Of a stretch of 64,000 nucleotides of DNA, positions 12,101 through 24,100 are shown piece by piece (positions within the stretch are counted from its first letter, which is position 1; every line of letters starts with the position of its first letter). Under the pieces are notes generated by a model. That model made no database searches and was not told the DNA's origin. It saw only the letters and a list, made by a program, of their open reading frames with translations. A program made the translations under genes and the position numbers. Where the stretch lies: assembly GCA_032158295.1 (NCBI GenBank), contig CM063262.1, forward strand, positions 3,629,394-3,693,393, in the 5' to 3' direction. The stretch comes from Pycnopodia helianthoides (Eukaryota > Echinodermata > Asteroidea > Forcipulatida > Asteriidae).

Positions 12101-15100
12101 ATGCCATAGATGAGCTCAGAATCCAATCCAGTTGTAAAAACATCATCGAAATGTTACTTTCTAAAAAAAAAAGATTTTATTTAAGTTTCAGTATTCTTTT
12201 TTTTTCTTCAAGTTTTGATTTTTGTAATTTTTTCAGTACACATCTAACAGTACAATTAGAACCCCAAAACAGGATGAAGAGGAAATGAGAAGAATTGCTC
12301 AGTTGTAGATGTGGACGGAGGAAACTCCGAAGAGCCAAGTTGATGCCCACGAGTTATGATTTGAGTAATTCTCTTTTGTATGATTCAATTTTATTTTATA
12401 ACAAACACAAAACAACTTTAGTTAAAATTCCCACCTTTAGATTTTGAGCTAATACGTTCCTTAAACTTCCTTTTTCAAATTTTTAACATGTGAGCTACAT
12501 TTCATGACCTAAGCCTTCAATTAAGATTCAGAGGTAAGGATCAAAGGTGATAGGTTAAAGGACGAGGGAGTGTGTTGTAAGTTTGGAGTTCATTCAAGTC
12601 ATGCACCATATAAACCAACTTATGGCTTTTGTGCAGTGGTAAATATACAGTGGCCCAGAAAGGACGCGTAAATCCGTACTTATCAAACATTTTTGTAATG
12701 ATGTGTTTTCTCCAAACTCAATAGTTACGGTTTACAGCGCCCTCAAGAGTCACCATCGGGAAAACTACAAGAAGGGGTGATACAGGATGTCTGTTGTAGC
12801 ATGCACGCATGCGCACTCTGGAAACTTGCGGCTACGATTTAGCAGTGCAAAATGGGATCAAACCCGTTATGAACCATGACCTCAGTTTTTTTAGATGTCT
12901 CCTTTTTCAGTTTTATTTCCTCACTTTTGAATTGGTTGTTTTATTAGAACAAAATTCACAATGTTGAAATGTTGTACAAAAGCAATACGTTTCAACGGGG
13001 GATTTTGCGAGGACATCTTCTGAAAGAAAGGAGGAAATAATCTGGAAAACGTTTGCCTAACTGGAACAACAATGGTCCAAAGATGGCTTCAAGTTCAAAT
13101 CCCATACATTGAGGTGTATACCGAGGCATCTTTTTTTCTACAGTCCGATCTACTGATACAGATTTCCCTCCACCAGCAAAGTACAGGGAGCAGAGAAAGG
13201 GCTTAAAACTCAATGACGGGAGAGAGGTAGGGGTGTAGTACCCAGACACCGGTCGAGGATTCCCACATTCACCGACACCACGCCCTCACGGGTCGTTTGG
13301 GACTTACCTACAACATGTAAAGCAACTGTAATCTCATCCGGTGCACCCCATCTGTTGACTGCCTTGCAAGAGTAGTTACCGGCATCAGAGGGTTGAACGC
13401 CTTTGATAGACAGAGAGCCATTCTGTAGGATCTGCATGTGGTCGTTTTCCTCCAGCAACGATCTAACAATTTTGAGAAAACTCAGTTTTAATAATAATAA
13501 TAATAATAGTGGCTTCTTATATAGCGCTCATATCCGTCACTCAGTGACGCTCAAGGCGCTTCAACAGTCAGTATTTTCCTGCAAGGTATATATGTGGAGC
13601 TACTTTTTGAAGTTTGAGACCTATTCCTTTACATAGCACAATGTAATGGTTTATAAGGTGCTGTGGCGCAATATGCTGCCAATCAAACCAGGAACACCGG
13701 GGCGAACCCCTTCTCTTTTCGATAAGTGCACTGGGTTCTTTTACGTGCATTACACAACACACGGGACCAACGGCTTTACGTCCCATCCGAAGGACAAAGC
13801 AATAATGGTTAAGTGTCTTGCTTAAGGACACAAGTGTCACGAAAGGGGCTCGAACCCACACTCTGCTGAACAGAAACATCAGAGCTTGAATCCGGTGCTC
13901 TTATCCGCTCGGCCAAGACACGCCATAAATGAGTGTTCTGAACATCACAAAGTGACTTGTTGTAATCTGCTGCCAACCCTTACAAAATACACAGAACCTA
14001 GGACTTCATCCCATCCGAAGGTTGAAGCAATCAACTGTGGTCATGCTTTAAGGACACACGTGCTATGTCCAAGAGCAAATCCAATCTCTGGCACTCAACA
14101 CCGGAGCTTTAGTTTGGTATACTAGAGTGCTCAGTCAAGAAACCCAAATATTTAATTTTAACCCTTAAAACCTTTAAGTGAGCGATGGTAAAACAAAGTC
14201 ATCATTGGCACATGTTATTGATTTTACTGTTTTCTCCAAAGTGCAATGCCCTGGAGAAGTCAAAGTCCTTGATATCCTAGACTGGACCATTCCACATATC
14301 TAAAGAGGGAGCCAGGTCCAAAAGTTGTGCACTTTTTTGTTGTCCTCTTTGAGAGGTTGAAACATATTTTCACCCACATACTTTGTGCTCACGTTGTTCA
14401 GACATACAGATCAACCCTCTGATAAAGTGGAGCCATCTGTTCTTTGTAGCAAGCTTCCAGATGTCTTCCTGACAGCCTGTGCTAAAAGTTCTGAGGTTCC
14501 CAACACCCCTCCCCTACCAATCAAACTTGTTTGGCTGACTGGGGAGCCAGTGTTTAGTGGAACCTTCCTACATTTGCGTAATTCCTGTGGTTACTCCCGC
14601 ACTTTAATGCGCATGTATAGAAACATTTTGAACCAAGCCAGTTTTGTTGAGTTGTTTTTACTAGTTTGCTATGTATACCTGCAACATGGACTGCTCTTCA
14701 AATGCAATTTGTTTACCTGTTCCTTCTCCACTCTATGGTGGGTCTGGGGTCTCCAACTGCCAGGCAGTCCATAACAACATCTTCTTTCCAGGTGGTAGTA
14801 ATAGTTTTTGAAAATGACATCACTCGTGCTGGCACTGTTGATATCAAGAGAAAGAGCTATCATACAAGTGAGCCTGTCATGCATGACGTCCCTATTTACA
14901 AATAACAACCATTGCTATACGGATGGGCGAAACTCCATTGTCACTAGCAGGCACAACCCCACAAAGCCGAGAGTCAGTGGTGTAACCAGAGGGAGGCAGG
15001 AGCTTCATTCATTTACCAGATGCAAGATCTACATCATTAAATCATCCAAACTGATACTTGTTTTACTTTTTTTGCCTTAAACAGTGACATACTTTACCTC

Positions 15101-18100
15101 TTGTCATTGGTATTTCAGTAGCGACACGACTAGACTCGCCCTTCCCGATGATGGTGTCACCTCGTACCCAGAAGTCGTACTCGTGGTTGGTCTGTAGTTC
15201 CGACACCATGTAGTGATTGACATGGGGGTCGAGTTCGACCTCTCGGGTGATCTATGGCCACAAGAAAGGTAAGTATTGTGGTTTATGTTATGAAGTCCAG
15301 ACAGGGTTGTTACAGAGTAAAATTAAAAGTTTTACTTGGCAAAAAGGAGTGCTATCATGAAAGTTTCTGATGGGCTCGATTTCACAAAGCACTAAAGGTT
15401 CATCTTTGGACGAGTTTCCACTATTTTCACAGTGCAGCAGAACTGCCATGGTGGTTGGTATTGCGACAACGCATTGAGCTTAGCAATGATACAAGATTGA
15501 ATCTTTAGCTCACTCGTCTTGAGATAATTATTCAGTATAATTAACGTCACGTCATGAAATTGAGCCCAATTGTCTTGTCGAAAATATTCTTTGTGGGTTT
15601 TGTTCCATTCCCTTTGGACCTTTGCTTAGGGTTTGAGTTTAGTCTGGTACTCTGCTCAACACACATTCAAAATAACAGTAAAGTGTTTTTAGTATTAGCA
15701 AATGATTTACATATGCAAATTTATGTCAAGCTTACCTCATTCTCTCCTTCCATGAATTTGATGTAGAGGTAATAGTGTAGCAGGATACCATTTATTGATA
15801 GTGGTGGTAACCAGGCGACCGTGATACTCGTAGGGGAAGCCGCATGTGCCTTGATGTTCGCTGGTGCCCCGGGTACTATCAAAGAAAGGTTCAATAAAAA
15901 TTTAGAAATTTGCTTTGGTCTGTGACCAACAAACATGCATCAAGACACAATTTCAAATTTCAAGAAATAAACCAAAAGGGAAACTGACTGGGTAAAATTT
16001 AAATAATTTTGGATTGATCAATGATGACTAGAGCGGGACTTGAATCTCTGACGTATAATGCATAACTTGGACACGTATACGTGTTGAAGCCGTGCACCCA
16101 TTTATGACAAATAAATTGGTATTTGCGCAAGGTTTTGGAAGATCATGGTTCTAATCTAATCCAATCCGAGGTACCTGAGGATACTTTACTGTCGCACGTG
16201 CTGAGTACCAGGGTATGCAATGCTTTTGAATGGCAAACAAAATACCTGAAATCCTTAATGAACCAGGCTTAATTGAAGGTAAATTTACTCACAATCTTGT
16301 TGAGTGCGTACGAATATGATGGGACTTCTGACCCCTCTCCCATACGTGTGTACGCAACCACTTCCACGCTGTAGTTGGTAAACTTCTGCAGGTTGTAGAT
16401 GTGAGCCGTTAGCTCCAGCGTCTCATACACCTGGGCATCTGCCTCGTCTGGAGAAAACCATTCAAATGAGTACTTATGAGAATTACTGATGGTAAAAGCC
16501 TGAAGAACTACCACTATGAACATTTTCGTCTTGAAAATGGAGTGAAAATCCACTTTTCTCCTTCAAATAGTAAATTCTCCCTTTTCACCTTGTTTTCACA
16601 GAGTTCTTTTGCCAGAGCCTAAGTATTTCACGTTGTTTTTACTGTGCTGCAGTGACGCTGGAAACGCTATTAACCAATTAAAGTGTTCTACCTTGGATGG
16701 AGAGCATTTCCTGAAATCAAGGTGAAATTCTGGAGACTCTTTTTTTCAAGGCGGTTCAAGGCAATTCCCTAAGCGTGGTGAAAGAGAAATAACTCATTGA
16801 ATTTCAGCCAAATCCGCACTTCACTGAGATTTCACGGTGGTTTCACAGCAAAGGTTTTCATAGTGTATACACATGGTTCAGTTTGTACGAATGGAATCAA
16901 TTTCTAGAAAACCTCTATGGTGTCATGTCTTTGGGCGAGATAACTATAAAGAACTGCTTTTCATAACCCGGGGATAATGATGAGTATGCCTGGTCTTATT
17001 CCTCCATGCTTCGAAGAATACCTACCTTCGTCCTGTCTAACCGGTTCGTAGTATATCCGGTAACCCTGCAGGATGCCGTTGAGGGATTCCTCGGTGGCCG
17101 GACTGTCCCACATGACCATGAGGCTCGTTGGACCCGTGGGTACGGCGTTCACCGTTCGTGGTGGCTCGCTTGGCACTGTTTTTACGCATAAAAAGGAAAC
17201 ATGTCTCATTAGGTGCTCATGAAGTTTAAATGCTTAAAAATTGAACAGCCACAGTTTTGGGGCAGGGACAAGACTTGAAGGAATTTCGACCCGAGAGTTT
17301 TTAGAGTGTGAATTTTGGAGGAACCAGACTAGGGCCTTATCTACTGTGTTGTGTAATGCACGTAAAAGAACCCAGTTACACTTATCGCTAAGAGAAGGGG
17401 TTCGCCCCGGTGTTCCTGGTTTGATTGGCAGCATATTGCGCCACAGCACCTTGTGAACCATTGCATGGTGCCATGTAAAGGAACAGGGCTAATACTTCAA
17501 AACGTAGCTCCACATTATACCTTGCAGGAAAAACACTGAGCGCTTTGAGACGCCCATCGGACGTAATAAAGCGCTATATAAGAACCGTGTATTATTATTA
17601 TTATTACTCACCATCTTCCTGGGTGAATATCTTCCTCTCGGGAGACCAGGGTCCCATGCCTTTGCGGTTGTAGCCGGCCAGTTGAAGGGTGTACTCCCCG
17701 AATTTCCTGAGGTGCTTCAGCGTGTAGGTTTCTATGTACCCCGTCTCCACCGGGATAGAGATGGTCTGGAACGGCGAGTCGCGATCTTTATGTCTGATTT
17801 GGTAACCGAGCAAGACGCCATTTTGAAGATCGGCTCTAGGTTGCTGTTTTTGTAAAGAAAAGTTCATTAAAAATTATTAACCCGAGTTTTATATACACCT
17901 ATAGTAATACATTATTTGCCGTTGTGTACATTTATGTTTGGATATGGTTTTTATCTTTCTGGTAACGAAACCATAGAACCATCAAAAGTGCCTTGCACTG
18001 TAACGTTAACCCTTTGGCGTGAAGAAATCTGTGAAAAGAAGTTTCTGAAGAAATCTCAATTTTAGATGTGGAAGGAAAAACCAAACTCTGTAGAAAATAT

Positions 18101-21100
18101 ACATTATCTTTGCTCATACCGTGAGTTGGGTACGTCTTTTGGTATTGTCACAATAATGAAATGATATTTCGAAAAGAGATTATTTTAATTTTCTGTCATT
18201 GATGAGCAGACAGGGCCAAGTTCACACAATTACTATTTGTCGACCAGTGGATGATATTAACTGGGGTACTCGTGCTCAAAAACATGCGATGGGTACCAGG
18301 CTATATCGACCTCTTGTCGACAAACGGTCCGTGTACGAACATGGCCCTGTTTTCGGATCATTGGTGCTTCCTCTCGATAGATGGATTGCAATACGCGTCA
18401 TTGACCGCCATATTTGATGTAAAACGATGGAAAAGTGCACGCGTTTACGCGCTACGCACGACTCTCAGCCAATGATAGCTCTTCACGCGTGCACAATTCA
18501 TCAAAGATGGCGGCCGATGACGCGTATTGCAATCCATATATTGAAGGTATTGGTAACACTATACTTCGTTGTTACACAATAATGACAGTGACAGACTTAC
18601 TCTCCATGTTATGGTGATTGACTGAGAAGTTTGACTGTCCATCTCGATGTTCAACGGCGCCCCGGATGGAACTGCAAAGATCAGGTGGTGAAAATGTTTA
18701 GAAATATAAATGCCAAGCTGGGAAGAGCCAATCCATCTCAATACAAACAAACGGCCATCATGATGCTATTTTCAAGTAGTTGCAAGCTTTTTCGGTCTAC
18801 AAACGATCTTGTTTATTTATTTATTTTTGTAATCGTTTAATTTATCCTTTTTTCGTAAAAGAAAAAAAAGAGGTGGCCTCTAAAAAGTGTTTTTTTTTTT
18901 GTTTGACCTTAGTACAGAACAAACATTGAACAACGGACTTCCAAAATATTAAGATTGACATCTAAGACGGACATGATCACGGGGAACCAACCTACCCTCT
19001 TCATCTGTTGTGAATAAGATTTCGGTGCTAGCTTCACTGATACCAATCGCATTGAAAGCGTAAGCGCGCACGTGGTACGTGTTTAAGGATGCAGACTGGC
19101 AATGGTCCACCTGTGTCCTGTGACGTTGGCTGGCACATGCGCAGTCGGTAGTCCGCCTTGCCAAGGATCTGTGTTCAGACAAATACAAAAGAAAATCGTT
19201 TGCATTTTTGCATGATGAAGATACAGAACGAAAACTATGGGTTCAATGATTTAGTTTGGTTTTAAATAATTTGACTGTGCTCTGAAGGTATGGTATTTTC
19301 AGTTTTCTAATTGGAATCATAGGTGATGTTCATTTTTTTATCATAAGCAATGTTCAGAAATCAATTGTAAGCCAAATCAAGTCAAAGTAAAGCTCCCTCA
19401 AAAACGAAGAGTGTCAGAAAAATTACAGATACAAAACTTAACTGGCCAAGTGTTCCACTGAAAACAAGCCTAAGTCAAAAAACAAAGGAGTTGATCTTTA
19501 AAGATGTTGTGGAACGCTGAAGTGCAGCCAGTTCTTGAAATCAGATGTGGTTGAATGTACGTATGGACAAAGTGGCATAGGCCAAATGTGAATTGGCGGC
19601 TACGACTGTTGCTAAGGATGTTGCTACGCATGATGACGCATAATGACGCGGCGAATCAGTATCCGTAGCAGTATCCGCCAATTCGATCAAATTCATGTCT
19701 GGGTTTGAAGTCAAAAGATTTAAAACTCACCACTTCCATTCTTGTACTCCAGCATGAAGCCAGTGAGCGGACTGTTCCCGTCGAACTCCGGTTTCCAACC
19801 CAAGAGGGCGCTACGACTGGTTATCTCCAGGGCGCTGAGATTACTCGGTGGCTCGGGTGCCTCTGTAATAAATAATTGTCCAGAAGAAAAGGGGCTTGGG
19901 ATCAGCTTTCTTTATCACGTCGACAATTTTGTATTGGTGGCTGTCATGATTTGTACTGTAACTGTAGTTTGTCATTGTGTCATTGCCAGTTTTTAAAAGA
20001 TATTGTCTTGTGATCGTCGATATCAATTCGCAGTATTTTTGACCGTGTGAGGGCGTGTGTGAACCAAGTTTACGTGATGCTGAAGGAGCAATAGAACTGG
20101 GTTTGTTATTATTTTGTCGTTTTTAAAGTTGGAGTAACTTGCAAATGGTATGTTTGTACAGCGCCCTCTCTTGGTTGTTAATGTTTGGTCTTGTTGGGTT
20201 GTTACAATACGGCTGCCGTTGAGTTAAGTCACATGTTGAAACAAAGAGTGTTGTTTTCGAAATACTGTTTCCAAGACTCGTTATAACAAAAAGTCACTGT
20301 CAATAAACTCTGAAATCGCTTACCGAGAACCCAGAGCCGTATGTTCCGCTCGTCAGTCCCGTACTCGTTCTGAGCATGGCATGAGTACACGGCCGTATCG
20401 ACCCGGCCCACCTTGTACAGAGTCAGCGTCGACCTCATCGAGTTCCTCGCAACCATCGTGTTGATGACGAACTTTCCCGCCATCTCCAGTCTGGTGTAGA
20501 GGGCGCCGTCCTTCCGCCATTGGATCTCCAGCGGGTCGTGCCCGCTGGCTACGCAGTCCATTTGGACGTCTTTGTTCTCATCTGAGGTGATGTTTTCCGA
20601 GGTGAACTCGAATCTGGCTGGCACTGAACAGAAAAAATTATAATTTCAGTATTAAAATTATTATACATTATTGGTAAGGTTAAAAAACATCATTGTTTAA
20701 TTTTAGTCTCAAAGCATACTGATTATCGTACTAGAACCATTTTTTCCGGCGAAATCCTTTTTGAACGAAAATTCATATTCGAGAAAACTGTATCTAAAAC
20801 TAAAAAATAAACGCAACAGTGAAAAGGAAAGTATCAATTGATAAATTGGTTGTTAAAACCAAATTAAAGAACAATGTGTTTCATGCTGACAATTGTGCAT
20901 GTTTTTCACTATTTTCTCCTGACTCACACAATGGATTAAGATAATTTTTTTAAAAGTCACAGATTTTTTATTCCATGATGATGTGTATGATTTATCACAA
21001 CACACACACATGAACAGTGATTTCATTTTCACTACCTTATGGAGACCGAGAACAAAACAGAAAAGGGATAACAAAGGGTCTCCATAGGGAAATTCTAAAT

Positions 21101-24100
21101 ACTGGGTTGCTCATCCACAAGGATTTTTGTCTACAAAGTCTATGGGAGATTCTTAACTACAGGGACAAAGGAAAGAACAAAACATGTCTCCACAGGGATG
21201 CAAAAAATGAATGTGTGTTTGCGACTGTTTGTCAGCTCTACCAATCCTGTATAATACCTTCGGCTGAGGGCTGGTAAAACTAAGTCACGGACTGTGTTGT
21301 GCGAAACTTACGATACACAGAGAGCCTTGCGTTTTACTGTCACTCCCCACGTCATTGGTAATGTGGCACAGGTAGAAACCACTGTCCTCCTCCTCGACCT
21401 CTTCGATGACCATTGACCCATTCGCGGTCACCCAGATTCGGGGTCATTCGGTAGGTCAACAAAATTGAAGCACCCGGTCCTTGAGAATAGAATTGAAAAC
21501 ATAATATCATAAACAAGACATCTACCAGCGTCTTTGAAACATGTTAAATTCGACCATTCTCCATTTTGTATATCACTGACTGATCAATTCTGGAAATTTA
21601 CAACAAGCTTTACGCTTCATACTTCTCGAAGCAATTTATACAACGAGGGCTAGTGCTCTCTTAAGAAGGACGTCAGCATTGGATCAAACTTAGAATTGTT
21701 GTTAATTTAAAACTTCATAATAATGGAAGAACAACATATGGACATAACCTTTTATATTTCAGATTTTAAGTAAGCTTTTATATTGACGTAAATTTATTTG
21801 ATCGTAAATTTCAAAAAAGAAGTGTTTGATCCATAATCGTTCAAAAGGGGTTTCTTCCAATTCCAATTCCACCCAAATCCACGGTATGATTTGCTTAACT
21901 GTGATGCATTTGAAGACATTGACCCAATTTATACATGACGTCACCGCCACGTCACCATAACTATAATATTGCGCCCTGTGTTAAATAGTGTCGTGGGCAT
22001 TTTACTCGACGCAGCGTTTAATACACGCTAACAGTGCCCCAATTTGTACGTGCAACTGGACTACAAAAATGGCGCACGTGGCAGGCAGTAGCCGCCTCGC
22101 AACCAGGGCGTATCGAGACCTCGCTCTTTAGCAAGGTTGAGTAGCCGTGTGTGACGTCAGTGCCCGGGGTCAATAGCCCACAAATCACTGATTATTAGGA
22201 CCAGGGTCGATTTCACAAAGCACTAATATTCATCTTAAGATGAGTTATCAGTATTACCATAGTGATTTGTATTGTGACATCACTCTTTGCTATGCAACTG
22301 CGATGGATTTGCAGTTACGATCAGTTTGAACTCTTTGTGAAATCCAGCCCAGGCAATGCATGCGGGGCCTACAACTATATACTTCGGGTGCACCCGGTTG
22401 TTGCGTTACAAGTGGTAAATGAAACATTTGAGCTTAAACACCTCGTGAGTTGTGGTTTCATATTATATCGGTTCGTACCTTCAGCCTTCTTCCATAGCAC
22501 CACAGGTTTGGGTTTACCGTCTGGTACGCACGGGATGTAGACGGTGTGGTTCAGCACGACCGAGGTATCCCCGGGCTGCAACACAAATCTGGGAGGAACT
22601 ACCAACGAAAAAAGACGAATACAAAGTAAGTTATAAATATCGATCAATCGGTCAGATCCTGCGTAGAGAAGTTGTTGATTGCACCAATACCGTTCACAAT
22701 GAGGATGACAAAATGTATACAAGGTCTGTTACTTTGACTAGCATTATTGGTGTACATCGAGACAACTACCCGGACAAGATTGTGCGTTCATTCACTTAAA
22801 AAATTACCCATGACTTCTACGACCTCTAACAATCTCACTTCACCTCTTCAGTTTTAGAGGGTGTTATTTTGAATCTGGGTCTTGAGTTAAACGTCAGTGT
22901 AATTGGTTTGTACGTCAGAAGTGTTTGTACGATTAATAACTACTGTACGTCAAAATGCGATAGTGGTACTTATCAACGTTCATGTTACTGGAAAAGATGG
23001 CTTCTTTGAACAAGGCATCATCAACTGAGCCATTTAGGAACGGATAGTCCCTGCAAGATTATTACCTAGGACAACAAGCTCCGTTGTGTAGTTCACGGTC
23101 GCAACCATGTTACTGGCGACGCACGTGTAGTTGCCGTCGTGCACTGGCGACGCGTCCAAGATCAGCAGCGAGCTGCTGAAGGCCGTTTGGCTCTCCGTGA
23201 TTCCGATTCCAGGGGGGATGGGTTCGCCGTCCTTCAGCCATGAAATAGTTATCGGGACGTCGCCCCAGGGGATGCTACACAGCATTTGAGTGCGCTGTCC
23301 CTGCGGAAGAGGGGAGACCACGGAGAACGGAGCAATGGCTGGTGGAACTGAGAGAGACACACAAACAAAATGCACAGTTTCTCTTTAAAATTTGTCAACA
23401 GTCGTTCTTAGTCTCGTGTTTCTCAAATTCATTTCTCTTGTGATAATTTTGACACAGTTTATTCCTCTGAGTTCATGTTTCAAAAAATATGTATACGTAA
23501 ATATTCGTGATACAGGTTAAAGATAGATTCTTGTTTCAAATCCTTGAAGATGAAGGTTTTAAAAGGAGCTATGATTTATTGTAATGTTTTTGTTTGCATT
23601 GTCTGCTTCTCTGCGCCTTGAACATCTCTTTGATTGATTCGGCGCTCTACAAATGCATAATATTATTAGTATAAATGTTTCCAGTTTTAGGACAAACATC
23701 TTGGGAACTAAGAGATTCAGTCGCAATCAATTCTCGATGGTATAGAATTTGAAGTTCTCTTCATTTGTACAGGTTAAACAGGTCATTTGATTTATTGGGA
23801 TGTGTTTCCTAATTTCAAGTTGTGTTCCTTTTCGTTTTCAATCTCTTTTTTAAAAAGTGAAACTGAACGCTAAAACCTCAGAACCTAGCACCGGCTGTCA
23901 GCAAGACATCAGGAAGCCTGCTACAAAGAACAGATGACTCCACTTTAGTTAGTTCTGGGTGGGTCTGTATGTCTGTACAATTGAGTGAATGTTTCAGCCC
24001 CTCAAAAAAAACTACACAACTCTGGGACCTGATCCCCCTCTTAGATATGTGGAATGGTCCAGTCTATGATATCAATGACTTTGACTCACCCAGAGCATTG

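Larger units (their letters stand above)
8302..13307. other. Intron between Ig10 and FN5
   Basis: 5.0 kb. It contains a MITE (8442-8833), a foldback element (11516-11705) and a GGCTAC-armed element (11744-11876), plus AT-rich and homopolymer runs. A 119-codon ATG frame on the minus strand (8951-9310) has no recognisable domain and is probably chance. The remainder shows no exon or RNA signal that I can support. Confidence 0.7.
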
